A DNA stretch of 26,777 bases, from the NCBI GenBank assembly GCA_902491795.1, contig CABUIX010000027.1:1-26777 (forward strand), in the 5' to 3' direction. Made by a program: the position numbers and the translations under genes. Of the stretch, positions 8,859 to 16,277 are shown piece after piece; position 1 is the stretch's first letter, and every line of letters begins with the position of its first letter. Source of the DNA: an uncultured Bacteroidales bacterium (GTDB taxonomy: Bacteria > Bacteroidota > Bacteroidia > Bacteroidales > UBA932). Under the pieces are notes generated by a model, which was given only the letters and a program-made list of their open reading frames with translations, did no database searches and was not told the origin of the DNA.

Positions 8859-10427
8859 CTATTTCCACAGGTCAAGGGCGAGATATTTCCTGACGGTAGC
8901 CCAGTTCGGAATGTTTATGTACCGCCTGCGCACGGGAGAATCGAACGCCATCATCATTATCAGGAAGGCGCAGCAGATCACGAAAGTGTAGCCGTAGAGG
9001 TTCTTGAGCGTCATCATCAGCGACTGCTGCATGAGCAGGCCGTGGGCTGATGCCGCGTCCATCCCGGAAATGGCGGTAGAGACGTGGTCAAGCGCCGCAC
9101 CGAGCTTTCCTGACTGCCCGGCAATGTTCAGCCTTATGAGGAAGCCGTAGACCGCTCCGCCTATTGCCCCGCCGAGCACCGTCCTTGCCATACCGATTAT
9201 GCACAGACCCTGGAAGAAATGCTGGAAAGGCATCTGCACCTGTATGTAAAGAGTCAGCGAGGTGAAGATGATCGAATAGCCGAAATTCCTTATGAAGGTC
9301 GGAAACAGCAGCATCGAATACGGGGTGTCCGGAGATACAAGGAAGAACATCATGAAAGAGTAGACGCAGGTGAGGACCATCCCGGCAATCGTCAACCGTC
9401 CGAGCGAAAGTTTCAGCCGGAAGAACCAGAACAGCGACAGCAGGCTTCCGCACACGATGCCAAGTATATTCAGCACGTGCGACATCACCTCCTCCCTCAG
9501 GCCGGAAGGCACGATGCTGCCCTTCAGCGCACCCTCAAGCACATTCGAGGACGACGAAGCCACGCACACGAAAAGGAAGATTATGAATGTGGGCACGAGG
9601 TTGCTGTACTTCCATGCCTTTACCTCGATGTACGGGTGCCTGACCTTGCGCATCCTTCCGATGCAGAACCCTCCGGTCACGACAGCGGCAGCAGCGGCAA
9701 ACCTTATCGGAACCCCGTCCCACCAGTTGTAGTGCTCGCCGTAGGTGAAAATGAAGGCAAGCTCCATCAGAAGCAGCGACCACAGCACCAGTCCGGTCCA
9801 GTCTATGCCGAACAGCGGCATCGGCCTGGGAGGACCCGGACGGAAATCCACCGTGAGTACCTGCAGCGCAAGCAGCACCAGTACCAGCAGGCCGACCATG
9901 ATCACGGGAACGAACTCCCAGGTCAGGAAATATCCGCACAGCTGAGCCATGATGCCGGAGCATTCTATGGCACCCAGCACCAGGATGTACAGAAGAGGGA
10001 AGAAACGGAAGAAATCACGCCCCGGAGCCATCCACAGCTGGATGTTGGATATGCATTCGAAGGTTCCCCACAGCTTGAACCATCCTGCCGCATAGCAAAC
10101 TATCCACAGCAGCGGCAGACTTCTCACCGTTGCCCCGGCAATGTTGCAGATTATCAGTCCGGCAGCGCAGACCGACAGCATCCACTTGTTGGAAAAGCGG
10201 AACTTCAGCCTGAAAAGCAGCGGGAACGGCATTGTCACCCCTATCAGCCCGGCGTAGCCGCACATCATCACGTCCTCCTGAAGCATCGACAGGTCTCCCT
10301 GCATCCCGGAGAGCGAGCCTAGGTAGACTCCGCTGTTGAGCTGGAACACGAAGGCAAACGCCAGATAAATGAGCGGCCTTATGCGTTCAGGCACGAAGCG
10401 CCTGAACATCGGCATCGAGAACTCCAT
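8859..10427 (-). CDS. MFS efflux transporter (DHA2/EmrB-like) of a tripartite pump
   Basis: The 522-aa integral membrane protein has roughly 14 hydrophobic segments, the number expected for the DHA2 group of proton-coupled drug exporters. No strong MFS motif A is visible; the loop after segment 2 reads RLKFRFSNKW, so the family call rests on topology and context. It starts 7 bp after the HlyD-like adaptor, which itself follows a TolC-like gene, giving the order outer-membrane channel, adaptor, inner-membrane pump. In such systems the MFS member binds the substrate, and the adaptor and channel carry it across the periplasm and outer membrane. Substrates are probably hydrophobic antimicrobials, bile acids or fatty acids, but this is inference. 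The 88 bp downstream hold the GH36 promoter region and no T-rich terminator. Confidence 0.82.
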   Translation of the reverse strand: MEFSMPMFRRFVPERIRPLIYLAFAFVFQLNSGVYLGSLSGMQGDLSMLQEDVMMCGYAGLIGVTMPFPLLFRLKFRFSNKWMLSVCAAGLIICNIAGATVRSLPLLWIVCYAAGWFKLWGTFECISNIQLWMAPGRDFFRFFPLLYILVLGAIECSGIMAQLCGYFLTWEFVPVIMVGLLVLVLLALQVLTVDFRPGPPRPMPLFGIDWTGLVLWSLLLMELAFIFTYGEHYNWWDGVPIRFAAAAAVVTGGFCIGRMRKVRHPYIEVKAWKYSNLVPTFIIFLFVCVASSSSNVLEGALKGSIVPSGLREEVMSHVLNILGIVCGSLLSLFWFFRLKLSLGRLTIAGMVLTCVYSFMMFFLVSPDTPYSMLLFPTFIRNFGYSIIFTSLTLYIQVQMPFQHFFQGLCIIGMARTVLGGAIGGAVYGFLIRLNIAGQSGKLGAALDHVSTAISGMDAASAHGLLMQQSLMMTLKNLYGYTFVICCAFLIMMMAFDSPVRRRYINIPNWATVRKYLALDLWK

Positions 10428-10434
10428 AGCGGAA

Positions 10435-11463
10435 TCAGATTACGCACTCGACATTCATTCCGGCACTCAGCGCAGAAAGATCTTCCTCGCTGTTGCCCTC
10501 AAGCAGTATCCTCACGGGGATACGCTGCTCGGTCTTCACAAAATTGCCTGTAGCATTGTCCTGCGGGAAAATCGAATAGGCAGCCCCGGTAGCTCCGGAT
10601 ATCCTCTCCACTACCCCCGTGTACTCCACTCCAGGCACCGCATCGGCAGTTATCCTGACCTTGTCTCCGGGTTTGATGTACCTCATCTGGCGCTCGCGGT
10701 AGTTCGCGACCACCCACACCTCATCGTTGTCCACGACGGTGACTATTGGCTGGCCCGGCTGGACAAGCTGTCCTTCCCTGATTTCCTTTCCTCCTGTCCT
10801 TCCGTTGCACGGCGCGGTTATCACAGTATACGAAAGATCAAGTTCGGCAAGCTGGAGAGAAGCTTCCGCAAGAGCCACCTGTGCTTCATTCTGCGAGAGT
10901 CTACCCTTGAGCTCTGCAACGGTGATCTCTGCACTCTGCTCCTGCAGCACGCATCTTTCGTATTCCGCCTTGGCGACTTCGTACCTCGTGCTGACATCGT
11001 CGTACTGCTGCTGCGTCACTGACTCTTCGGCATAGAGTTTCCGGTATCTGTCATACTCGTCACTCGCGTTGTCCAGACGCACCTTGCTCTCCTGAATCGC
11101 AACGGCGGCAACCTTTACCCCGTTTTCGGCAGCTTCCAGACTCCTCTCAGTAACGGACATCGCGGACCTGGCGTTCTCAAGCGCCGCCTCCGCCTGTGCT
11201 GCCCTGAGCCTGTATTCCGCATCGCAGAGAACGGCAAGAGTATCTCCCTTCCTTACCTCGGAATATTCCTCAAACCTTATCTCGTCCACGTAGCCCTGCA
11301 CACGCACGTTGACCGGAACGATGTTCTTCCTTATCTGGGCATTGTCGGTGAATGTCCCCTTGCCCACATGCAGGAAATGACCTGCAACGAAAACGCAACC
11401 TGCTGCAATCAGAGCGAAGATCACAAGGTTGTAAAACAGCTTGACTCTTTTCTTGTTGTTCAT
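10435..11463 (-). CDS. HlyD/EmrA-family periplasmic adaptor
   Basis: This 342-aa membrane-fusion protein links the MFS pump to the TolC-like channel. One N-terminal membrane anchor (about residues 10-28) is followed by a short biotinyl-lipoyl half-motif (VNVRVQGYVDEIRFEEYSEV), then a long alpha-hairpin coiled coil rich in Ala, Glu and Arg (about 80-195). The second lipoyl half-motif (LSYTVITAPCNGRTGGKEIREG) comes next, then a beta-barrel domain with VWVVANYRERQMRYIKPGD. Length and order are those of EmrA-type adaptors. It lies 23 bp after the TolC-like gene and 7 bp before the MFS gene, so the three are clearly one operon. Confidence 0.93.
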   Translation of the reverse strand: MNNKKRVKLFYNLVIFALIAAGCVFVAGHFLHVGKGTFTDNAQIRKNIVPVNVRVQGYVDEIRFEEYSEVRKGDTLAVLCDAEYRLRAAQAEAALENARSAMSVTERSLEAAENGVKVAAVAIQESKVRLDNASDEYDRYRKLYAEESVTQQQYDDVSTRYEVAKAEYERCVLQEQSAEITVAELKGRLSQNEAQVALAEASLQLAELDLSYTVITAPCNGRTGGKEIREGQLVQPGQPIVTVVDNDEVWVVANYRERQMRYIKPGDKVRITADAVPGVEYTGVVERISGATGAAYSIFPQDNATGNFVKTEQRIPVRILLEGNSEEDLSALSAGMNVECVI

Positions 11464-11486
11464 GACTCTTCTTCAAATCTTGCCAA

Positions 11487-12836
11487 TTACAATATTCCGG
11501 CTTCGTACCTGAGTTGGCAGTGCAGGTAGGCCACCTTTATCCGTGCATCGACTTCCGAAAGTTCTGCCGACAGTTTCATGTTGGCTGCGTCGACCATGTC
11601 GGTCACTATTGCCAGTCCGTTTTCGTAGCGGTTGTTGATGATGCGGTAATTCTCCGCCGCAAGCTCCACGTTCTTCACCTGTTTCTCAAGGTCGGAGAAT
11701 GAACTGACGTATCTCCTGTACGCGGCCTGGATGTTCATGTCCGCCTCCCTGCGTGCAAGTTCCGTTGCCTGACGGCTCCGCACTATCTCCGCACGGGCCT
11801 CGCGTACCTTTGACGGGCTCTTGTACAGCGCGCCGAGATCGATGCTCACCCCTACTCCGACATACCAGTAGTTGAAGTTGTTGTTGAGCGGCGGGACCTC
11901 GATAAGCACCGGTCCGTTCATGTTGTCGGCAAAGGAGAGGGCAATCTTCGGAATCATGCCTGAACGTGCAAGCTTCAGCCCGGCCTCGGCCATCTCCTCT
12001 TCCGAGAGAGCAATTCCTACCGAAGGAGTGTCCTCACTGCGCGACATCCACTCCTGCTCAAGACCCTGCGGAAGCGCGGACGAAACCATGGTTGTGTCAA
12101 CCTCTATCACGGTGGAAGGATCGAGCCCCAGCATCGTGCAGAGCCTGTAGTTGAGCACCGCAGCCTCGGTCTCCACGTTGTCCAGGGCAAGGCGCATGTC
12201 GGCAAGCTGGAGTTCATAGCGGGTGACATCATTGCGCAGCGCCGTTCCGTGACTTTCGCGGCTCTTTCCGAGATCTACCAGCCGCTCCATGAGTTCGCAG
12301 TTGCGCATGTAAACGACCCTCTGGTTCCTCATCCTGAACAGGTCAAGATAGTATCCGGCCAGCATCATCCTCACCTGCTGACGTGTCAGCTCCACCTGCT
12401 TGCCGGCGATTTTCTCTCCTATGCCCGCCATCTCCACGGCCGCATCCTGCGCACCGCCGGCATACAGAAGCTGCGTTGCCTCAAAGGCGAAGTTGTTGCC
12501 GAAATGAGGAATCGGTGCAACCGTCACGTTCGAGAAATCCCTGTCGGTGAGAATGCCGTTGCCGATATAGTTGGCGGACAGATTCGCCGAAATGTCGGGC
12601 AGTTTCGCCTCCTTGCTCTCCCTGACTCTCATCGAGGCGATCTCTGCAGCGCTCTTGCTGACCTGCAGCCTGACCTCATTATCCTCGGCAAGCTCAAAAA
12701 TGTCGTCCAGCGAAAGGACCCGACCGGGAACTGCGGTGCCGTTGCCGCCAGTTTCCTGCGCAGCCGCATTTCCCTGCGGCATCAGCATCACGCAAGCCGC
12801 CATGAGCGGAAAAATATTGCGGAATGATCTTATCAT
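11487..12836 (-). CDS. TolC-family outer-membrane efflux channel
   Basis: The 449-aa protein has a signal peptide ending near residue 26 (GNAAAQ), then two outer-membrane-efflux repeats made of long amphipathic helices. Typical markers are the first-helix region ALSLDDIFELA-like (VLSLDDIFELAEDNEVRLQVSK), ISANLSANYIGNG, and in the second repeat YVGVGVSIDLGALYKSPSKVREA followed by the helix with RQATELARREADMNIQAAYRRY. It should form a trimeric beta-barrel and periplasmic tunnel that receives substrate from the HlyD-type adaptor. It is the first gene of the operon and is divergent from the AraC-type regulator, with a 142-bp shared control region. No lipobox Cys is visible, so it does not look like a lipoprotein. 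Confidence 0.92.
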   Translation of the reverse strand: MIRSFRNIFPLMAACVMLMPQGNAAAQETGGNGTAVPGRVLSLDDIFELAEDNEVRLQVSKSAAEIASMRVRESKEAKLPDISANLSANYIGNGILTDRDFSNVTVAPIPHFGNNFAFEATQLLYAGGAQDAAVEMAGIGEKIAGKQVELTRQQVRMMLAGYYLDLFRMRNQRVVYMRNCELMERLVDLGKSRESHGTALRNDVTRYELQLADMRLALDNVETEAAVLNYRLCTMLGLDPSTVIEVDTTMVSSALPQGLEQEWMSRSEDTPSVGIALSEEEMAEAGLKLARSGMIPKIALSFADNMNGPVLIEVPPLNNNFNYWYVGVGVSIDLGALYKSPSKVREARAEIVRSRQATELARREADMNIQAAYRRYVSSFSDLEKQVKNVELAAENYRIINNRYENGLAIVTDMVDAANMKLSAELSEVDARIKVAYLHCQLRYEAGIL

Positions 12837-12858
12837 ACGACTCTGAAATTTCGAGCCG

Positions 12859-12866
12859 CAAAATTA
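12859..12866 (-). promoter_or_regulatory. Bacteroidota -7 element for the efflux operon
   Basis: On the minus strand TAATTTTG matches TAnnTTTG 22 bp before the TolC-like start. No good -33 TTTG is seen, which would fit an activator-dependent promoter. Confidence 0.45.
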
Positions 12867-12910
12867 CTCCGTTCCTTCCTGCCGGACGTTATCATAATTT
12901 CCCTGCGTGC

Positions 12911-12933
12911 ACACAAAATCAAACCTTTTGTGT
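12911..12933. promoter_or_regulatory. Candidate operator in the divergent efflux/AraC control region
   Basis: Perfect 8-nt inverted arms ACACAAAA and TTTTGTGT are separated by 7 nt. The right arm abuts the -7 element of the AraC-type gene, so a bound protein could block that promoter or contact both divergent promoters. The binding protein is inferred to be the adjacent regulator. Confidence 0.45.
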
Positions 12934-12940
12934 ATTTTTG
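12933..12940 (+). promoter_or_regulatory. Bacteroidota -7 element for the AraC-family gene
   Basis: TATTTTTG fits TAnnTTTG and lies 38 bp before the ATG at 12979. Its position argues against an in-frame start further upstream at 12907, because that codon would lie upstream of the promoter. Confidence 0.5.
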
Positions 12941-12978
12941 CAGCAAAAATCACCTGTCATAATTACAAAATCGGAACG

Positions 12979-13830
12979 ATGGCCAACGAAATGTCACCTC
13001 ACTTCATACGTGGTTCACTGTCCGGATGGAACCCGGCTGCGGTCACCCTCGGCTTCGGCGGGATACTGACGGGCCTAAAGGGAACCGGCACCATTCTGCA
13101 CAACTTCAGGAAATGGACTATTTCCGAAGGCACCACCATGACCTTCTTCCCGGGAGACGTCGTCCATCTCGAATCGGCTTCCGATGATTTTGACACCTGC
13201 ATGCTCGTTTATTCGGCAGAAACCCTCAGGTCCGCAAGCCTGCAGATGGAAAGCGTCGTCTACGAATGGCTGAGAAATGACTGTTGCACCTCCGACCCGC
13301 GTGTATTCAGAATAACCGGAGCCACATTCAGGCTTCTGGAACTCTACCTCAACGACGGGATGTTCGAGTCGTCCGGCGAGATAATCCGTCTGCACCTCAA
13401 GGCCTACTTCCTCGGAGTGTACGACAGTGTACGGAACATAATTGAAGAACAGACTTCCGGAGCAGGCAGAGGGAACAGAATAAGGGAGCAGTTCAACCGG
13501 TTCATGGAGATGCTCGAAAAAGAGTACCGCACCTGCCACAGCGTGAGCCATTATGCCGAAAAGCTCTCGATCACCCCGAAACACCTCACGACAATCACAA
13601 GGAGAATTTCCGGAAAGTCAGCAAAGGACCTGATCGACGAATACGTCACCATGCGCCTCAAGCTTACACTCTCCGAATCCACGGTCTCGATAAAAGAAAT
13701 CGCCTGGAGCTACAACTTCCCGTCCACCGCATTCCTGTGCAGCTATTTTTCGAGACATACCGGCATGACTCCCCAGCAGTACCGAAGAATGCATCCCGGG
13801 GAAACGGGCAAGGACAAAAAATTAGGGTGA
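12979..13830 (+). CDS. AraC-family transcriptional regulator
   Basis: The 283-aa protein has an N-terminal cupin-like sensing domain (about residues 20-110, with GDVVHLESASDDFDTCML) and a C-terminal AraC/XylS double helix-turn-helix (about 175-272). The latter shows HYAEKLSITPKHLTTITRRISGKS-like first HTH sequence and the family signature IKEIAWSYNFPSTAFLCSYFSRHTGMTPQQYRR. The start at 12979 is chosen because the -7 element lies upstream of it and GGAA precedes the ATG; the frame itself is open further upstream. It is transcribed away from the TolC-HlyD-MFS operon and is most simply its local regulator, sensing an exported compound. The ligand and the sign of regulation are unknown. Confidence 0.9.
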   Translation: MANEMSPHFIRGSLSGWNPAAVTLGFGGILTGLKGTGTILHNFRKWTISEGTTMTFFPGDVVHLESASDDFDTCMLVYSAETLRSASLQMESVVYEWLRNDCCTSDPRVFRITGATFRLLELYLNDGMFESSGEIIRLHLKAYFLGVYDSVRNIIEEQTSGAGRGNRIREQFNRFMEMLEKEYRTCHSVSHYAEKLSITPKHLTTITRRISGKSAKDLIDEYVTMRLKLTLSESTVSIKEIAWSYNFPSTAFLCSYFSRHTGMTPQQYRRMHPGETGKDKKLG

Positions 13831-13855
13831 AAGCGGCCTTTTTCCGCTTCCACCC
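13816..13855 (-). terminator. Intrinsic terminator after the GLUG lipoprotein gene
   Basis: On the minus strand a 12-bp stem (13844-13855 with 13825-13836, one mismatch, 7-nt A-rich loop) is followed by TAATTTTTTG, a good T-tract. The stem overlaps the stop codon of the AraC-type gene on the other strand. On the plus strand the stem is followed by A residues, so it terminates best in the minus direction. Confidence 0.7.
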
Positions 13856-13878
13856 CAAAAATTCATTCTGCTGCAGCG

Positions 13879-15969
13879 CTACTCTCCGGTAGAACTTTCA
13901 GGCGGATTGCTGATGTAAGTGGCGACAATGGCAGGAGCACCGGATGCGGTGAGGTCCCATATCTTTGAGGCTTCCCAAACCGAGCCGTCATCTGCATCGA
14001 GATCTGGCACATTATCTGTCAGCGTTGTATAGTTTACGCCCCCAGGTTCAACACAGTGGTCAGGTCCATATAGACCATATTTCCCGACCAGTCCGATTCC
14101 GCTGACCCCATCGGGAAGAACCGCATAGCAGGAAGTCACGTGTCCGCTGGTATACCCGGCAATGCTTCCCACACCCGACTCATTTCCGCTTACGCTGCCG
14201 AGGAGAGACACATGGGTTGAATAACATCCGTATACGTAGGAAGCACTGTTATTGTTGTAGCCTACAATGCCTCCCTCTGTCTCCGAAACAAGACCGTCAG
14301 CGCCTATCGTCGAATATGCCGAATAGCTTGCGACTACATTGCCTCGGCTATTATATCCAACAACTCCTCCAAGACGAGCGCTCGCTGCCGAAGAGGCATG
14401 GGTTATGACTGCCTGGTTCACGATGCATTGGGCAACGATTCCGAAACTGTTCTCTCCTGCGATGCCGCCGGCCCAAACGCCTGACACCGTGGCACCGTCG
14501 ACCGCACACTTGAGCAGACGGCCGCTGGTTGACACGCTGCTCTCCTGAGAGGTCGTTCCCACAATGCCGCCGGCACGCGAACTGCTGCCCGAAGCAATCA
14601 CCTTGCTGTCGCCAGAAAGGGTACAATATTCTATCTTCCCGTAACTTGTACCTGCAATGCCGCCGGCCGCGTACGTGCCGGTAATCTGAACGTCACGGGC
14701 GTTGCTGTTGTTCACCTGCACACTGTTGTTGCCGGTGATTGCACCGGCATAATTCCCGGACACCTTGGAGTCAAGCACATTGCATCCGTCTATGACACCG
14801 AGGCTGGCTCCGGCAACAACTCCGGCATACGATTCGGGACCGCCCACAACTTCGGCACCCGAGAACTTCACGTCATGCACCTTGCCGCCTGATGCAAGCG
14901 CACCGAAGAAGCCCACATTGGCAGCATCGCTGCCGGCAACAGTGAGATTATAGATGTATTTTCCGTTTCCGTCGAACTCGCCGGCATAGCCATTGGTGCT
15001 CATGTCGCTGCCAACGGGCATCCACTCCTTGCCGGAAAGGTCAATGTCGTTCTCAAGCACCACACTCTTGTTCAGTACATTCTCGTCCGCAGCCCAAGCA
15101 AGGAGACCGTCACCGTTGTACACGTGATAGGTCCCGTCAACCAGTTCATATCCATTCACCGGCTCGAACTGGCCCGGATCCACTTCGCCAAGATTCAGAA
15201 TATGCCCGGCATCAATGGTAACCTCTGATGAACCCTGCTTCGCCCATACATTCCCGGCTGAGTCATAAAGCGAAAGCGTCAGTCCGGCTGACAAGGTTCC
15301 GGGGGCAACGACAAAATAATATGTTTTGCCGGCGGAAAGTGTGCCATACAGTTCCACAGAAGTGGCGCCAAAGTCCGCATCAGCTACCGCAACCGGACTG
15401 TCGGAAGCTGCGTTCACTGTTACCGCTCCGGCAAGGTTCTCACCGGCGTTGCCGCTCAGGGTAGCCTTCACAACATTCACGGATGTACTTCCAAGCGTGA
15501 ACTTCACCAGGGCGCAGACATTCCTGAAGAACAGGTTGTTCTGCGCGTCTGCAACCGCAACCGAAGGATTTAGCCCCGATGCAAAACTGCCCGGATACGC
15601 GGTCTGAACGGCAGGCAGCTCAGTCGATATTGTGCTCCCGTCAATAGAGGCGCTCTCATTGTAGGGGTAAAGCGCGTAGTAAGTGCCCTCACGGCTCACG
15701 GAGCCGGAGAATTCCACTGAGGCGCCGCTCTGGTCCGTTTGAAAAGGATTGTTGCTGCCGGCAGCGTCAAAAACGGAAATTTTATCGCCTGCCACCCAAT
15801 CGACGGCATTGTTCTCCACCAGCTCGGTGCGGGTTGCCGGATTGCTTGAGGCATGGAATGTCAAATCTGTCCTGCCGTTGCCGGAAGGATCCTCAACTGC
15901 AACTTTTGTGCAGGCGACAGCAAGCGCCGCAAACGCAAGGGCGGCACAAATTGCATGCTTTTTCATCAT
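13879..15969 (-). CDS. Fimbrillin-like/GLUG-repeat surface lipoprotein
   Basis: The 696-aa protein starts MMKKHAIC and has a lipobox LAVAC with the acylated Cys at residue 20. Residues about 40-290 look like the fimbrillin (Mfa/FimA-like) module: ATRTEL, then AVDWVAGDKISVFDA, and a region YYFVVAPGTLSAGLTLSLYDSAG before a GHILNLGEVD linker. Residues about 320-640 contain roughly seven GLUG-type repeats with cores such as AGGIAGTSYGKIEYC, GGIVGTTS, AGGIAGENSFG and GGIVGYNN, which form beta-strand turns in surface adhesins. An in-frame TTG at 16008 could extend the ORF, but it lies in the promoter and inside the upstream small gene. It follows the small gene 16002-16130 and ends at a strong terminator. 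A role in adhesion or as a fimbrial subunit is inferred. Confidence 0.85.
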   Translation of the reverse strand: MMKKHAICAALAFAALAVACTKVAVEDPSGNGRTDLTFHASSNPATRTELVENNAVDWVAGDKISVFDAAGSNNPFQTDQSGASVEFSGSVSREGTYYALYPYNESASIDGSTISTELPAVQTAYPGSFASGLNPSVAVADAQNNLFFRNVCALVKFTLGSTSVNVVKATLSGNAGENLAGAVTVNAASDSPVAVADADFGATSVELYGTLSAGKTYYFVVAPGTLSAGLTLSLYDSAGNVWAKQGSSEVTIDAGHILNLGEVDPGQFEPVNGYELVDGTYHVYNGDGLLAWAADENVLNKSVVLENDIDLSGKEWMPVGSDMSTNGYAGEFDGNGKYIYNLTVAGSDAANVGFFGALASGGKVHDVKFSGAEVVGGPESYAGVVAGASLGVIDGCNVLDSKVSGNYAGAITGNNSVQVNNSNARDVQITGTYAAGGIAGTSYGKIEYCTLSGDSKVIASGSSSRAGGIVGTTSQESSVSTSGRLLKCAVDGATVSGVWAGGIAGENSFGIVAQCIVNQAVITHASSAASARLGGVVGYNSRGNVVASYSAYSTIGADGLVSETEGGIVGYNNNSASYVYGCYSTHVSLLGSVSGNESGVGSIAGYTSGHVTSCYAVLPDGVSGIGLVGKYGLYGPDHCVEPGGVNYTTLTDNVPDLDADDGSVWEASKIWDLTASGAPAIVATYISNPPESSTGE

Positions 15970-15996
15970 TCTGTCCGGATTTTTATTGATCCACTC

Positions 15997-16031
15997 CAAA
16001 TTTACCAATGATAGACCTCATCCTCTTCAAA
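15997..16031 (-). promoter_or_regulatory. Promoter-like sequence between the small gene and the GLUG lipoprotein
   Basis: On the minus strand TTTG (16028-16031) is followed after 23 nt by TAAATTTG (15997-16004), a full match to the -7 consensus, 28 bp before the lipoprotein ATG. The -7 element includes the TAA stop of the upstream small gene, so the lipoprotein could be transcribed alone as well as from upstream. Confidence 0.45.
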
Positions 16032-16130
16032 CCCCTGATGGGTATTCTGGCTGGCGCAGATGACCTGGGCAGCTTCAATCTGCACGACCGTGCAGGAAGG
16101 AGCCTCATAGATTTCTTTTGTTGTTTCCAT
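16002..16130 (-). CDS. Small 42-aa protein encoded before the fimbrillin/GLUG lipoprotein
   Basis: The reading frame ATG 16130 to TAA 16002 encodes a peptide that begins METTKEIYEAPSCTVVQIEA and ends EEDEVYHW. Short Bacteroidales proteins with this layout (charged start, aromatic-Pro, a beta-strand of alternating hydrophobics ending in ICAS, then an acidic Gly/Phe stretch and terminal Trp) are often found next to fimbrillin-type genes. No signal peptide or membrane segment is visible. A -7 element (16169-16176) lies 38 bp upstream and the lipoprotein start is 32 bp downstream. Function is unknown; a partner or regulatory peptide of the surface protein is a guess. The family recognition is from pattern, not from a search. 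Confidence 0.7.
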   Translation of the reverse strand: METTKEIYEAPSCTVVQIEAAQVICASQNTHQGFEEDEVYHW

Positions 16131-16168
16131 AGATTTGCTGTAATAGTTTTTGTATTGTTTACAAATTG

Positions 16169-16176
16169 CAAATATA
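16169..16176 (-). promoter_or_regulatory. Bacteroidota -7 element for the small gene/GLUG unit
   Basis: The minus strand reads TATATTTG, matching TAnnTTTG, 38 bp before the ATG at 16130. No clear -33 element was found. Confidence 0.5.
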
Positions 16177-16246
16177 AGCATTATCCATAGGCGTTGTTCC
16201 TCAGTGTCAGATTATTTGCAAGCACTGCCGACTAAAATTAAATTGA

Positions 16247-16254
16247 TATCTTTG
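16247..16254 (+). promoter_or_regulatory. Bacteroidota -7 element for the NhaC antiporter
   Basis: TATCTTTG matches TAnnTTTG and lies 23 bp before the ATG at 16278. The nearest upstream TTTG is 28 nt away, longer than usual. Confidence 0.45.
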
Positions 16255-16277
16255 TGCCCGGAAAAGCATGAGGCAAG

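Noticed and set aside
9219..10322. A 367-codon plus-strand ORF antisense to the MFS gene
   Set aside because: Its composition (rich in His, Gln, Arg, Glu) is the shadow of a membrane protein on the other strand, and it has no recognisable domain.
15970..16008. Lipoprotein start at the TTG 16008
   Set aside because: It lies in the promoter and the small upstream gene; the signal peptide begins at ATG 15969.
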